From contig JADFDG010000015.1 of assembly GCA_018262975.1 (NCBI GenBank), positions 47,918 to 111,917 of the forward strand: 64,000 nt of DNA. The letters are read 5' to 3'. The stretch is from Gammaproteobacteria bacterium. GTDB lineage: Bacteria > Pseudomonadota > Gammaproteobacteria > Pseudomonadales > JADFDG01. The notes under the pieces were generated by a model. The model was not told the DNA's origin. It saw nothing but the letters and a program-made list of their open reading frames with translations, and did no database searches. This document shows, in pieces, positions 1-9,167 of this stretch (positions are counted from its first letter, which is position 1; each line of letters opens with the position of its first letter). Made by a program: the position numbers and the translations under genes.

Positions 1-59
1 AACTGGCCGAAGCCACGCAGACCTGCAGCGAGTGGTTGCACCGCAAGGGCCTGGCCTGA
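1..59 (+). CDS. C-terminal end of an unidentified gene
   Basis: Reading from base 3, the last 18 codons give LAEATQTCSEWLHRKGLA followed by TGA at 57-59. The frame has no internal stop and is followed after 16 bases by the palindromic repeat that also follows several other stop codons in this window. Too little of the protein is present to name a family, so this is reported only as the probable 3' end of a plus-strand gene that begins outside the window. Confidence 0.5.
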   Translation, partial: LAEATQTCSEWLHRKGLA

Positions 60-75
60 CGCTCTCCCGCTTTAC

Positions 76-100
76 GTAGAGAGGGGGCCACGCCCCCGAT
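76..100. repeat. Palindromic intergenic repeat, locus 1 (single unit)
   Basis: A single copy of the repeat unit (GTAGAGAGGGGGCCACGCC and continuing to CCCGAT). The core GGGGGC-CAC-GCCCCC can fold into a short hairpin. It lies between two convergent genes and directly abuts the stop codon of the minus-strand gene at 101. The same unit recurs at eight other loci listed below. Confidence 0.85.
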
Positions 101-487
101 TTACACGAAGCGGGCCAGCAGCTCGCGGGCAAGTTCGACGAGTTCCGGCGCGTACACCAGCACCGGCACGCTGCACAGCGCGAGGATCACCACCGTGCCC
201 CAACCGAAGGCCGGCGGCCGCTTGGCGAAGTTCGTCCACGCGGCGCCGACCATCACCGGGCACATGATCAGCGAGCCGAGCGCGCCGATGACGGGGTACC
301 ACCAGATGGCCAGCATCATCGGCGCCGCCACTGCTTCAATGCAGCCGGTGAGCACGCGCAGCCAGTGCGGGAAGCGGAACTTGTCGAATTCCTCCACCAT
401 GTGCTTCGTGCCGATGATTTTCATCCAGCCGGCCGTGAGGAAGAACAGGCCGAGCAGGGTGGCAAGGATTTGCGCAGTGATTTCCAT
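101..487 (-). CDS. DoxX-like small integral membrane protein
   Basis: The 128-residue product is almost entirely hydrophobic, with about four predicted transmembrane helices (roughly residues 4-22, 48-66, 69-86 and 95-113). The N-terminal pattern LGLFFLTAGWMKIIG and the size fit the DoxX/DoxX-like family of four-helix membrane proteins, whose biochemical role is unsettled in most bacteria. It faces away from the membrane protein gene at 565 with 77 bases between the starts, which must hold both promoters. The family assignment is from pattern only. No catalytic residues are visible. Confidence 0.65.
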   Translation of the reverse strand: MEITAQILATLLGLFFLTAGWMKIIGTKHMVEEFDKFRFPHWLRVLTGCIEAVAAPMMLAIWWYPVIGALGSLIMCPVMVGAAWTNFAKRPPAFGWGTVVILALCSVPVLVYAPELVELARELLARFV

Positions 488-564
488 TGTTGGGTGTCCG
501 CCCGTGAAAACGAGTGCGCGACGTTAACGCAGAAAAATACGAATCGCCAGAACGGAACGACGAC

Positions 565-1086
565 ATGCTGCAGACCATCCACGACGCGCTTGCGCCCTTT
601 TACCTGCAGGTGAAGTTCCTGCACGTGTTCTTCGCGATGATCTGGGCGTTCAGTACCGCCGTTGCCTACTCGTACTACGTGAAGGGCGCCTTCCTGAAAT
701 GGGAGCGCAACCCGGAAGACAAGACCGCGATCCAGCGCCGCAACTGGGCGATCGAGCAGTTCGATCGCGGCGCGATCCTCGAGCACGTCGCTTTCCCGGT
801 GCTCATCATCACCGGCCCGCTGATGTACTGGCTCGGTCCCTGGAGCGTCGACTCCACCTGGCTGATGATCAAGCTCGCCATCATCTGCCTCATCTTCGTG
901 CCGATGGAAATCCTCGACTACTGGCTGGCCCACTTCGGCGGCAACAAGGAAATGCTGCGCAAGCGCAACCTGCCGGAGAAGTACGAGGCATCCATCCGCC
1001 TGCACTGGAAGTTCCTGAAGGTGACCACCCCGCTGGTGATGGTGTTCGTCCCGCTGATCGTGTGGCTGGCAGTCACCAAGCCCTGA
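565..1086 (+). CDS. Predicted multi-pass membrane protein (DUF2269-like)
   Basis: I chose the ATG at 565 (MLQTIHDALAPFYLQ, 173 residues). An in-frame GTG at 514 would add 17 polar residues. The protein shows about four hydrophobic segments (near residues 13-35, 75-95, 100-122 and 150-170 of the ATG form) with charged loops. An early His in LHVFFAMIW resembles the DUF2269/CopD-like membrane families, in which histidines can bind haem or metal. That likeness is weak. Function unknown. The gene is divergent from the DoxX-like gene. Confidence 0.6.
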   Translation: MLQTIHDALAPFYLQVKFLHVFFAMIWAFSTAVAYSYYVKGAFLKWERNPEDKTAIQRRNWAIEQFDRGAILEHVAFPVLIITGPLMYWLGPWSVDSTWLMIKLAIICLIFVPMEILDYWLAHFGGNKEMLRKRNLPEKYEASIRLHWKFLKVTTPLVMVFVPLIVWLAVTKP

Positions 1087-1211
1087 GCCGGCGTATACCG
1101 GCCGGCCGCGGGTACCCGCGGGTTCCCCGATTTTTCCGGCCGCGCAGGTAGAATGCGCCCGCCCTTTGCCCGGCCGACCCCTGTCGGCCCCGATTCCCGG
1201 AGTAACGCGCC

Positions 1212-2369
1212 ATGACCCAGCAAGCCGCCGCCCTCGACCCGGCCGAAATCGAACTGTTCCGCGACAACGTCCGCAAGTTCCTCGAGAAGGAAGTCGCGCC
1301 GTTCTACGACCAGTGGGAGAAGGACGAGATCTTCCCGCGCACGCTGTGGAACAAGATGGGCGAGAACGGCTTCCTGTGCGTGGACGTGCCGGAGGAATAC
1401 GGCGGCATCGGCGCGCCGTTCCGCCTGTCCACGGTGATCATCGAGGAAATCTCGCGCATGGGCTTCGGCGCGCTGGCATCGAACGTCTCGGTGCACAGTG
1501 ACATCGTCACGCCGTACATCCTGCACCTGGGCAACGAGGCGCAGAAGCAGTACTGGCTGCCGAAGCTGGTCACCGGCGAGGCCGTGGGCGCCATCGGCAT
1601 GACCGAGCCGGGCGCCGGTTCCGACCTGCAGGGCATGAAGACGCGCGCCGTCCTCGAGGGCGACAGCTACGTCATCAACGGCCAGAAGACCTTCATCACC
1701 AACGGCCAGCACTGCGACGTGATCGTGCTCGCCTGCAAGACCGACCCGAACGCCGGTGCCAAGGGCATCACGCTGTTCACCGTCGACATGAAGACGCCGG
1801 GTGCCAGCCGCGGCCGCAACCTCGAGAAGATGGGCCACCACGCCGCCGACACCTCCGAGCTGTTCTTCCAGGACGTGAAGGTCGGCCAGGACCAGGTCCT
1901 CGGTGGCCTCGGCAAGGGCTTCATCAACCTGATGAACGAACTGCCGCGCGAGCGCCTGATCCTCGCCGTGGGCGCCATCGCCGCCTGCGAAGGCATGCTC
2001 GAGTGGACCATCAAGTACGTCACCGAGCGCAAGGCCTTCGGCACCACCGTGTCGGCCTTCCAGAACACCCGCTTCAAGCTGGCCGAACTGAAGGCGCACA
2101 CCGACGTGAACCGCGCCTACGTCAACCAGTGCAACGACAAGTACGACCGCGGCGAACTGTCCACGGTCGAGGCCTCCACGGCCAAGCTGATGACCACCGA
2201 ACTGCAGGGCAAGGTCGCCGACGAGTGCCTGCAGCTGTTCGGTGGCTACGGCTACATGAAGGAATACCCGATTTCGCGTGCCTACTGCGATGCGCGCATC
2301 CAGCGCATCTACGGTGGCACCAGCGAAATCATGAAGGAGATCATTGCGCGTTCGATCCTGGGTCGTTGA
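1212..2369 (+). CDS. Acyl-CoA dehydrogenase, long-chain/isovaleryl type
   Basis: The 385-residue flavoenzyme has the full acyl-CoA dehydrogenase fold: N-terminal helical domain, middle beta domain with GAIGMTEPGAGSDL (about 128-141), and C-terminal helical domain ending with the FAD/dimer signature around QLFGGYGYMKEYP. The catalytic base in MCAD lies in a YEG motif; here the equivalent is IYGGTSE, so that Glu is absent. A Glu is instead present in LPRERLILAVG, the position used by isovaleryl- and long-chain acyl-CoA dehydrogenases. It therefore probably oxidises a branched or longer acyl-CoA to the 2-enoyl-CoA and passes electrons to ETF. No other beta-oxidation genes are adjacent. The upstream region contains a TAGAAT -10-like hexamer near 1149. 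Confidence 0.9.
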   Translation: MTQQAAALDPAEIELFRDNVRKFLEKEVAPFYDQWEKDEIFPRTLWNKMGENGFLCVDVPEEYGGIGAPFRLSTVIIEEISRMGFGALASNVSVHSDIVTPYILHLGNEAQKQYWLPKLVTGEAVGAIGMTEPGAGSDLQGMKTRAVLEGDSYVINGQKTFITNGQHCDVIVLACKTDPNAGAKGITLFTVDMKTPGASRGRNLEKMGHHAADTSELFFQDVKVGQDQVLGGLGKGFINLMNELPRERLILAVGAIAACEGMLEWTIKYVTERKAFGTTVSAFQNTRFKLAELKAHTDVNRAYVNQCNDKYDRGELSTVEASTAKLMTTELQGKVADECLQLFGGYGYMKEYPISRAYCDARIQRIYGGTSEIMKEIIARSILGR

Positions 2370-2380
2370 TCATCGGCCGT

Positions 2381-2476
2381 GCCCCGGCGCGGCCGGGGGT
2401 GATGCGTCCGGCTCCCGAGCGGTAGCGAGCGGAGGCCGGACCGTCACCCCCGAGCCAGCCGGCGCTGCGCCGGGGC
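2381..2476. other. Long imperfect intergenic hairpin
   Basis: Nested inverted arms span most of the gap between the dehydrogenase and the GntR gene: GCCCCGGCGC (2381-2390) with GCGCCGGGGC (2467-2476), GGGGGTGA (2395-2402) with TCACCCCC (2444-2451), and TCCGGC (2407-2412) with GCCGGA (2435-2440). There is no trailing T-run, so it is not a standard intrinsic terminator. It may be a decayed repeat element or a structured 3'/5' UTR. Confidence 0.55.
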
Positions 2477-2507
2477 AAGGTCGATAGCGCGCGTAGGGGG
2501 ACGGGGC

Positions 2508-3173
2508 ATGAACGAACACGCCAAACCACTGGCGCTGGTGGTGGCGGATGAACTCCGCGGCCGCATCCTGCGCGGTGAATTCGCGCCGGACGAGCGGATG
2601 CAGGAAGTCGCCGTCGCCGAGCGCATGCAGGTGTCGCGCACGCCGGTGCGCGAGGCGCTGCGCATCCTCGCCGAGGATGGCCTGCTCGTGTATTCGCCCA
2701 ACCGCGGCTACAGCGTCAAGCGCTTCACCAGCGAGGACATCCTGGTGGCGTTCCGCGCTCGCGCGGCGATGGAGGGCATCGGTGCGCGCCTGCTGGCCGA
2801 GCGTGGCCTCGATGAAACAGCGCAACAGAAGCTCGATGCGATCCTCGCCGATGGCGACGCGCTGCTGGCGCGTGGCCGTTTGCCGGGCGAAGACCTGGAA
2901 TCGTGGCGGGACATGAACCGCCGCTTCCACGTCACCCTGCTGGTGGCGGCGCACAGCGACCTGTTGCTGCGCATCGCCCGCGACGCGCAGCACATCCCGG
3001 TGGTGAATGCCGGCGCCTTCCAGTGGTACCAGGCGGAAGATTTCCGTCGCCAGCACACCCTGCACCACATGGTGGCCGATGCCATCCGCCGCCGCCTGCC
3101 GGAGCGCGCCGAAGCGCTGATGCGCGAGCACGTGCTGGAAGCCGGCGAAATCGTCCGCCGCCACCTGCCCTGA
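2508..3173 (+). CDS. GntR-family transcriptional regulator (FadR/FCD subfamily)
   Basis: 221 residues. The N-terminal winged helix spans about residues 8-75 (VSRTPVREALRILAEDGLLV is the recognition region), followed by an all-helical FCD effector domain. FCD metal ligands are recognisable as Asp and His in DMNRRFHVTLL and later His residues in HTLHHMVADAI and REHVLEAG, so a metal-bound carboxylate effector is likely. The gene follows the acyl-CoA dehydrogenase on the same strand after 138 bases containing a long hairpin. Control of that gene is possible but not shown. The start ATG at 2508 has a purine-rich AGGGGGACGGGG stretch upstream. Confidence 0.85.
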   Translation: MNEHAKPLALVVADELRGRILRGEFAPDERMQEVAVAERMQVSRTPVREALRILAEDGLLVYSPNRGYSVKRFTSEDILVAFRARAAMEGIGARLLAERGLDETAQQKLDAILADGDALLARGRLPGEDLESWRDMNRRFHVTLLVAAHSDLLLRIARDAQHIPVVNAGAFQWYQAEDFRRQHTLHHMVADAIRRRLPERAEALMREHVLEAGEIVRRHLP

Positions 3174-3188
3174 AGCGTGCCACGCTCC

Positions 3189-3259
3189 TGTAGAGAGGGG
3201 GCCATGCCCCCGATGCTCTTGGTCTACCGCAAAATCGGGGGCATGGCCCCCTCTCTACA
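3189..3259. repeat. Palindromic intergenic repeat, locus 2 (head-to-head pair)
   Basis: Two perfect 26-bp copies in inverted orientation (3189-3214 and 3234-3259) separated by a 19-base loop, making a very stable cruciform or RNA hairpin from either strand. It fills the gap between two convergent GntR genes. Each arm also contains its own small GGGGGC/GCCCCC hairpin. No T-run follows. Confidence 0.95.
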
Positions 3260-3273
3260 AAAGAAAGTGGTGG

Positions 3274-3933
3274 TCAGCCAGCGCCGATCGCCTTGAGCAC
3301 GATGCGCGCCTGGTTGTCACCGTAGGCCCGCGCCGCCGCTGCTGCAGCCTCGGCATCCCGCTTGAGCATGGCCTCGATGATCTGCCGGAACAGCGCGTAC
3401 GACACGTCGATCTCGCTGGTCTCCGCCTGCAGCGCGATGAACGAGCAGCGTTGCAGCTCCGGCAGCAGGTCCACCAGCGCCTGCTCCAGGTAACGGTTGT
3501 CGGCGAAGCGCAGCGCCGCGTGCACGAACTCGAAGGCGGTGGCGTGGAACGCCGGCTTGTCGTCGGCCTGCTGCTGTGCGCCCATGCGCTCCAGCAGCGC
3601 GATGAAATCCTGCAGGTCCCCGGCCTTCCAGTGCATGGCGGCACGGGTGGCCAGCTCGCCGAACAGCATGAACATGTAGTCGTACAGGTCGGTGACCTGG
3701 CGCGGCGTGATCTCGGAGACAAATGCCCCGCGTCGCGGCTCGATGGTGACCAGGTGGCGCTTCTCGACGATGTGGAACGCCTCGCGCACGGTGTTCGAGC
3801 TCACGTCGAGCTCGCGGGCGATCTCCAGCTCGCGCAGCTTGTGTCCCGGCTTGTACTGGCCGGTGATGATCTGCTGGCCCAGGTGGCGGGCAATCTGTTC
3901 GGTGAGCGTTTCTCGCTGCGCAAAGGTCGACAT
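3274..3933 (-). CDS. GntR-family transcriptional regulator (FCD subfamily), downstream of trkH
   Basis: 219 residues: winged-helix domain (about 5-70, ELDVSSNTVREAFHIVEKRHLV) and C-terminal helical FCD domain. It starts only 12 bases after the trkH stop on the same strand, so it is likely to be the last gene of the trkA-trkH transcript. In the FCD domain His residues occur in AFHATAFEFVHAALRF, but the ligand set is less clear than in the regulator at 2508. The protein is not a close copy of that regulator, although the two are convergent and only 100 bases apart. Target genes are not evident from the sequence. Confidence 0.82.
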   Translation of the reverse strand: MSTFAQRETLTEQIARHLGQQIITGQYKPGHKLRELEIARELDVSSNTVREAFHIVEKRHLVTIEPRRGAFVSEITPRQVTDLYDYMFMLFGELATRAAMHWKAGDLQDFIALLERMGAQQQADDKPAFHATAFEFVHAALRFADNRYLEQALVDLLPELQRCSFIALQAETSEIDVSYALFRQIIEAMLKRDAEAAAAAARAYGDNQARIVLKAIGAG

Positions 3934-3945
3934 GGGTTACCCGGG

Positions 3946-5412
3946 TCAGCGACGCCAGAACATCGGCGTGAGGAGGATCAGCACGGTAAAGACTTCGAGA
4001 CGGCCGACCAGCATGGCGAAGGACATCAGCCAGGTGGCGACGTCGTTCATGCTCGATACGTTGCCGGCCAGCACGCCCAGGCCCGGACCGGTGTTGTTGA
4101 TGCTGGCGACGATGCCCGAGAACGCCACCTCGAACGGCACGCCGGTCGCCATCACCAGCAGGGCAAGCAGGATGGTCACCGCCACGTACAGTGCCACGAA
4201 GCTCCATACCGCCTCGGCCACGCGGTCACTCACCTCGTTGCGCCCCACCTTCACCACGAACACGCCATTCGGGTGGATGAGCCGGTGGAACTCGCGCTCG
4301 CCCTGCTTGACCAGCAGCAGGAAGCGGATCGCCTTCATGCCGCCGGTAGTGGATCCGGCACAGCCGCCGAAGAAGAAGGTGAACACCAGCAGCCAGGGCA
4401 CGTAGGACGGCCACTGCGAGAAGTCCTCGGTAAGGTAGCCGGTGGAGGTGATCAGCGAAACGGACTGGAAGGCCGCGTGGCGCAGCGACTCGGCCCAGCT
4501 GCCGTAGGCGTTGTGCCACCACAGGCCCAGCGTGACCAGCGTGATGGTCAGCGCCACGAAGCCCAGGAAGAAGCGCAGTTCCGGGTCGTTCCAGTAGATG
4601 CGCGGATCGAAGCGACCCTTGTGCAGGTGGCGCCAGCTCAGGAAGTGCAGGGCGAAGTTCACTGACCCCAGCAGCATGAGCACGATGGCGATCAGCTCGA
4701 TGGTCAGGCTGTCGAAGTAGCCGAGACTGGCGTCGTGCGTGGAAAAGCCGGCAGTGGCCACCGACGACATCGCGTGGCAGATGGCGTCGAATGGCGTCAT
4801 GCCGGCCCACAGGTAGGCGGCAAAGCCGCACAGCGTCAGCGTCACGTACACCAGCCACAGTGCCTTGGCAGTTTCCTTGATGCGCGGGGTCAGCTTGCTG
4901 TCCTTGTTGGGGCCGCTGGCCTCGGCGCGGAACAGCGACATGCCGCCGATGCCCAGCATCGGCAGGATCGCCACGGCCAGCACGATGACGCCGCCACCGC
5001 CCATGAAATTCAGTTGCTGCCGGTACCACAGCACCGATTTGGGCAGCGCATCCAGCCCGGAGAACGCACTCGCACCGGTGGTGGTCAGGCCGGACATCGC
5101 CTCGAAATAGGCGTCGGTGTAACTGGCTGTCAGTTCCGGGGTGAGCATGAACGGGATGGCGGCGAACGCACTCATGCCCGCCCACATCAGTGTCACCACG
5201 AAGAAGCCGTCGCGGGTGCGCAGCTCGCGGCGTGCGTTGCGCACGGGCAGCCAGATCAGCAGGCCTACCAGCAGCGAGAACAGCATGGAGTCCACGAACG
5301 GCACCAGGTTGCCGTCGTCGTACCACAGCGAGACGGCAATGGGCGGCAGCAGGGTGAGGCTGAAGATCATCAGCAACACGCCCAGCACGCGGAACGCGAC
5401 GGCGAACTGCAT
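3946..5412 (-). CDS. trkH: Trk-type K+ uptake membrane subunit TrkH
   Basis: The 488-residue polytopic protein has the TrkH/KtrB layout with four pore-loop repeats. Glycine-containing filter motifs are visible at TTTGASAFSG, SVATAGFSTHD, SLITSTGYLTED and SINNTGPGLG, one per repeat. It forms the K+-conducting channel that works with the cytoplasmic NAD/ATP-binding ring TrkA, whose gene ends 3 bases upstream. Length is typical (about 480). Translational coupling with trkA is very likely. Confidence 0.95.
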   Translation of the reverse strand: MQFAVAFRVLGVLLMIFSLTLLPPIAVSLWYDDGNLVPFVDSMLFSLLVGLLIWLPVRNARRELRTRDGFFVVTLMWAGMSAFAAIPFMLTPELTASYTDAYFEAMSGLTTTGASAFSGLDALPKSVLWYRQQLNFMGGGGVIVLAVAILPMLGIGGMSLFRAEASGPNKDSKLTPRIKETAKALWLVYVTLTLCGFAAYLWAGMTPFDAICHAMSSVATAGFSTHDASLGYFDSLTIELIAIVLMLLGSVNFALHFLSWRHLHKGRFDPRIYWNDPELRFFLGFVALTITLVTLGLWWHNAYGSWAESLRHAAFQSVSLITSTGYLTEDFSQWPSYVPWLLVFTFFFGGCAGSTTGGMKAIRFLLLVKQGEREFHRLIHPNGVFVVKVGRNEVSDRVAEAVWSFVALYVAVTILLALLVMATGVPFEVAFSGIVASINNTGPGLGVLAGNVSSMNDVATWLMSFAMLVGRLEVFTVLILLTPMFWRR

Positions 5413-5415
5413 GGC

Positions 5416-6789
5416 TCAGAAGAACCCGAGCCCGACGGAGAACAGCTTCTCGACGTCGCGGATGCGCTTCTTGTCCACCACGAACAGGATCACGTGGTCC
5501 TCGGTCTCGATGACGATGTTGTCATGGCCCATCATCACCTGGTTGCCGCGCACCACCGCGCCGATGGTGGTGCCTTCCGGCAGGTCGATCTCGTCGATGC
5601 GACGGCCCACCACGCGCGACGCCTTGCGGTCGCCCTTGGCGATGATCTCGATGGCCTCAGCCGCGCCGCGGCGCAGCGAGTGCACGGTGGACACCGAGCC
5701 GCGCCGGACCTTGGTCAGCAGCGTGCCCAGCGTGGCCTGTTGCGGGGAGAAGGCGATGTCGATGTCGTCGCCCTGCAGCAGGTCGACGTAGGCCGGGTTG
5801 TTGATCAGCGCGACGGTCTTGCGCGCACCCAGCCGCTTGGCCAGCAGCGACGACATGATGTTGGCCTCGTCGTCGTTGGTGAGCGCGCAGAACACGTCCA
5901 CGTCCTCGATGTTCTCTTCCAGCAGCAGCTGCTTGTCGGTGGCCACGCCGTTGATCACCACGGTCTTCGACAGCGATGACGCCAGCTTGCGGGCGCGCGA
6001 GGCGGTGCGCTCGAGGATCTTCACCTGGTAGCGCGTCTCGATGGCCTCGGCCAGGCGCTCGCCGATGTTGCCGCCGCCGGCGATCATGATGCGCTTGTAG
6101 TCGTCTTCCACGCGGCGCAATTCGCCCATCACCGCGCGGATATCGCCGGTGGCGGCGATGAAGAACACTTCGTCGCCGGCCTCGATGACGGTATCGCCCT
6201 CGGGGATGATCGGGCGGTCGCGGCGGAAGATGGCCGCCACCCGCGTATCGATCGACGGCATGTGCTTGCGGATGGCCGCCAGCGGGTTGCCCACCAGCGG
6301 GCCGCCCTGGATGGCGCGCGTGCCCACCAGCTGCACCTTGCCGTCGGCGAAGCTGAGCACCTGCAGGGCGCCGGGGTGCTCGATCAGCCGCTTCACGTAG
6401 TTGGTCACCACCTGCTCGGGACTGATCACGTCCTCGATGGGGATGCCTTCCTCGCCGAACAGCCCCTTGCGCGCGAAGTAGTTGGTGGAGCGTACGCGGG
6501 CGATCTTGGTGGGCGTGCGGAAATAGGTGTAGGCCACCTGGCAGGCGATCATGTTCACTTCGTCGCTGTTGGTGACGGCAATGAGCATGTCGGCGTCGGC
6601 GCCGCCGGCCTCGCGCAGGATGTTCGGGTGCGAGGCGTGGCCCTGCACGGTGCGGATGTCGAGGCTGTTGGCCAGTTCGCGCAGGCGGTCGGCGTCGCCG
6701 TCGACCACCGTGATGTCGTTGTCCTCGCTGGCGAGGCTCGCTGCCAGTGAGCTGCCGACTTGTCCGGCGCCAAGGATGATGATCTTCAT
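5416..6789 (-). CDS. trkA: Trk system K+ uptake regulatory subunit TrkA
   Basis: 457 residues made of two tandem RCK units, each with a Rossmann nucleotide-binding RCK_N and a RCK_C lobe. The GxGxxG motifs are [10 protein letters not shown] (about 7-16) and [10 protein letters not shown] (about 234-243). TrkA forms the cytoplasmic gating ring of TrkH and binds NAD(H) and ATP/ADP. It lies 40 bases downstream of rsmB and 3 bases upstream of trkH, the conserved gammaproteobacterial order fmt-rsmB-trkA with trkH added. Confidence 0.96.
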   Translation of the reverse strand: MKIIILGAGQVGSSLAASLASEDNDITVVDGDADRLRELANSLDIRTVQGHASHPNILREAGGADADMLIAVTNSDEVNMIACQVAYTYFRTPTKIARVRSTNYFARKGLFGEEGIPIEDVISPEQVVTNYVKRLIEHPGALQVLSFADGKVQLVGTRAIQGGPLVGNPLAAIRKHMPSIDTRVAAIFRRDRPIIPEGDTVIEAGDEVFFIAATGDIRAVMGELRRVEDDYKRIMIAGGGNIGERLAEAIETRYQVKILERTASRARKLASSLSKTVVINGVATDKQLLLEENIEDVDVFCALTNDDEANIMSSLLAKRLGARKTVALINNPAYVDLLQGDDIDIAFSPQQATLGTLLTKVRRGSVSTVHSLRRGAAEAIEIIAKGDRKASRVVGRRIDEIDLPEGTTIGAVVRGNQVMMGHDNIVIETEDHVILFVVDKKRIRDVEKLFSVGLGFF

Positions 6790-6829
6790 GGGCGGCCGTT
6801 TCCCTGGTTTGGTATCCGGTGAGCGGTGC

Positions 6830-8155
6830 TCAGCCGGCGCGACGCAGACGGCAGAGGAAGAAGCCGTCCGGACCGTTGTCCGTCGGCAGCAACTGCCGAC
6901 CCTGTTCGCAGTCCGTGCCCCACGCCTGTTCTGGCGGTTCGGCCACGGCGTCCGGATGCGCGGCCACGAAAGCCGTCATCACCCGCTCGTTCTCGTCGCG
7001 CAGCACCGAGCATGTTGCGTACACCAGCGTGCCACCGGGGCGGAGCTTCGGCCACAAGGCCTCCAGCAGGGTCCGTTGCTGGCGCGCGAGTTTAGCAATA
7101 TCCCCTTTTTTCCGCAGCCATTTCCCGTCCGGATGGCGGCGCAACACGCCCGTGGCGCTGCAGGGGGCGTCCACCAGGATGGCGTCGAAGGGCACGCCGT
7201 CCCACCAGCCTTCGCCGGCGGCATCAGCTACCTGCACGCGGGCGGCGAGCGCCAGGCGATCGAGGGTGTCGTGGATGCGGCGGGCGCGGCGCTCGTCGAT
7301 GTCCAGCGCCAGGATGTCGGTGTCGGGAAAACGCTCGGCCAGGTGCGCGGTCTTGCCGCCCGGCGCGGCGCAGGCATCGAGTACACGGGCGCCGGCTGGC
7401 AGCGGCGGGAACAGCAGCGCGCACAGTTGCGCGGCTTCGTCCTGCACCGACACCAGCCCGGCGGCGAAGCCCGGCAGCGTGTACACGTCGCAGGCCTGCG
7501 CCATGCGGATGCCGTCCGGCGACAGCGCGGTGGGTTCGGCGTCAAGTCCTTCCGCGCGCAACTGCGCCAGGTACTCGTCGCGGCTGATGCGCCGGGTGTT
7601 GACGCGCAGGCAGAACGGCGGCCGCGCATTGTTGGCGGCGAGTATGGCGTCGCGTTGTGCCGGCCAGTCGGCACCGATCATGTCCACCAGCCACTGCGGG
7701 TGCGACCAGCGCACCGCGTCGCTGGCGCTGGCCACTTCCGCCGCCAGCCCGTCACGCTCGCGCTGCAGGCGGCGCAGCACCGCGTTCACCAGGCCGGTGG
7801 CCCAGTCCTTCTTCAACATGCGCACCGCGCTGACTGTTTCGGCGATGGCAGCGTGATCGGGAATGCGCGTGTGGGTGAGCTGGAACAGCCCCACCAGCAG
7901 CAACAGCTCGAGGTCGCGGTCCTTGGCACCGAGCGGCTTCTGCAGGCGGCGGTTCACCAGCCATGACAGTTCGTTGTAGTAGCGGCACACGCCGTAGGCG
8001 ATTTCCTGCAGCAGCGGAGGATCGCAACTGCGTTCGCGCGCCGGCGGCAACACTTCCGACAGCGACTTGCCGCCGCGGTTCTCGCCGGGTGCCGGCAGGA
8101 CCTCGACCAGCAGGCGGGCGGCCTCGGCGCGGACATTGCCGCCGTGCGCGTTCAT
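6830..8155 (-). CDS. rsmB: 16S rRNA (cytosine-967-C5)-methyltransferase RsmB
   Basis: I take the ATG at 8155 ([20 protein letters not shown], 441 residues), which overlaps the fmt stop by four bases (ATGA). The N-terminal NusB-like helical domain (about 1-140) is followed by an RsmB/Nop2 methyltransferase domain. The SAM-binding motif is [13 protein letters not shown], and the two catalytic cysteines are in DAPCSATG (near 330) and TCSVLRDE (near 380). It methylates C967 of 16S rRNA. A longer frame reaching upstream into fmt is not the real start. Confidence 0.95.
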   Translation of the reverse strand: MNAHGGNVRAEAARLLVEVLPAPGENRGGKSLSEVLPPARERSCDPPLLQEIAYGVCRYYNELSWLVNRRLQKPLGAKDRDLELLLLVGLFQLTHTRIPDHAAIAETVSAVRMLKKDWATGLVNAVLRRLQRERDGLAAEVASASDAVRWSHPQWLVDMIGADWPAQRDAILAANNARPPFCLRVNTRRISRDEYLAQLRAEGLDAEPTALSPDGIRMAQACDVYTLPGFAAGLVSVQDEAAQLCALLFPPLPAGARVLDACAAPGGKTAHLAERFPDTDILALDIDERRARRIHDTLDRLALAARVQVADAAGEGWWDGVPFDAILVDAPCSATGVLRRHPDGKWLRKKGDIAKLARQQRTLLEALWPKLRPGGTLVYATCSVLRDENERVMTAFVAAHPDAVAEPPEQAWGTDCEQGRQLLPTDNGPDGFFLCRLRRAG

Positions 8156-9117
8156 GCCGCACCGCCGAGCAGGTCGCCGGCGCGCAGCGCGTCCGGGTGG
8201 CCGTTGAGCAGGTCGCCCACCGCCATCGCCTTCTTGCCGGGCATCTGCACGCGGGTGATGCGCACGCCCTCGTTGCCCTGCGCGCCGCAGGCCACGCGGA
8301 TGCCGTCGCGCGCCACGCCGGTCACCGTGCCCGCCGTGCCGCCGCGCGCGCTGTCGTCGCGCACCGCGCTCCACACGCGCAGCGTCTCGCCGCGCAGGGT
8401 GGTGTGTGCCACCGGCCACGGGTCGAAGGCGCGCACCAGGTCAACGATTTCGCGCGCGCCGCGCGACCAGTCGATGGCGCCCTCTTCCTTCGACAACTTG
8501 TGCGCGTAGGTGGCCAGCGCGTCGTCCTGCTTTTCGCGCGCGGCGAGGAAGCGCGGCAGGTCGTCCAGCACGGTAACCAGTGCCTGCGCGCCGAGCGCGG
8601 CCAGGCGGTCGTGCACGCTGCCGCCGGTGTCGTCCGGCGCGATCGGGGTGCGCACGATGTGCAGCATGTCGCCGGTGTCGAGCCCGACGTCCATCTGCAT
8701 GATGGTCACGCCGGTCTCGCGGTCGCCGGCGGCGATGGCGCGCTGGATCGGTGCGGCGCCACGCCAGCGCGGCAACACCGAGCCGTGCACGTTCACGCAG
8801 CCGAAGCGCGGGATGTCCAGCACCGCCTTGGGCAGCAGCAGGCCGTAGGCCACCACCACCATCAGGTCCGGCGCCAGCGCCGCCAGTTCGGCCTGCGCCT
8901 CGGGGGTCTTGAGCGTCTGCGGCTGGAACACCGGGATGCCGGCGGCCAGCGCCCCTTCCTTCACCGGGCTCATCACCACTTTCTGGCCGCGGCCGGCGGG
9001 ACGGTCGGGCTGCGTCCACACCCCGGCCACCGCGTGGCGCGAGGCCAGCAGGGTGTCCAGGCTGGTGCGGGCAAAATCGGGGGTGCCGGCAAAGGCGATG
9101 CGCAGGCGCTCGGTCAC
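8152..9117 (-). CDS. fmt: Methionyl-tRNA formyltransferase
   Basis: The start is a GTG at 9117 (encoding VTERLRIAFAGTPDFA) with GGGGAG seven bases upstream. This gives 321 residues, the usual Fmt length, and the extra in-frame residues further upstream look non-coding. The formyltransferase core contains HGSVLPRWRGAAPI with the catalytic Asn/His/Asp set typical of 10-formyl-THF transferases (NVHGS and the later DTGDM), and the C-terminal OB-like tRNA-binding domain follows (about 205-315). It formylates Met-tRNA(fMet) for initiation. It is coupled to rsmB through ATGA and lies 50 bases downstream of def. Confidence 0.96.
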   Translation of the reverse strand: MTERLRIAFAGTPDFARTSLDTLLASRHAVAGVWTQPDRPAGRGQKVVMSPVKEGALAAGIPVFQPQTLKTPEAQAELAALAPDLMVVVAYGLLLPKAVLDIPRFGCVNVHGSVLPRWRGAAPIQRAIAAGDRETGVTIMQMDVGLDTGDMLHIVRTPIAPDDTGGSVHDRLAALGAQALVTVLDDLPRFLAAREKQDDALATYAHKLSKEEGAIDWSRGAREIVDLVRAFDPWPVAHTTLRGETLRVWSAVRDDSARGGTAGTVTGVARDGIRVACGAQGNEGVRITRVQMPGKKAMAVGDLLNGHPDALRAGDLLGGAA

Positions 9118-9167
9118 AGGGGGCTCCCCGGCAGGGAAAAGGTGCGTGGGTTCGGGTGGCGGAGCGG

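Noticed and set aside
918..2099. Open frame of 393 codons opposite the acyl-CoA dehydrogenase
   Set aside because: Antisense shadow without any recognisable domain or ribosome site.
3189..3259. Repeat pair read as an ordinary Rho-independent terminator
   Set aside because: Stem is strong but no T-run follows on either strand, and the same element occurs in divergent promoter gaps, so termination cannot be its general reason for being there.
8156..8419. N-terminal extension of RsmB into fmt
   Set aside because: Arg/Gly/His-rich non-conserved residues; the ATG at 8155 overlaps the fmt stop as expected and begins the NusB-like domain.
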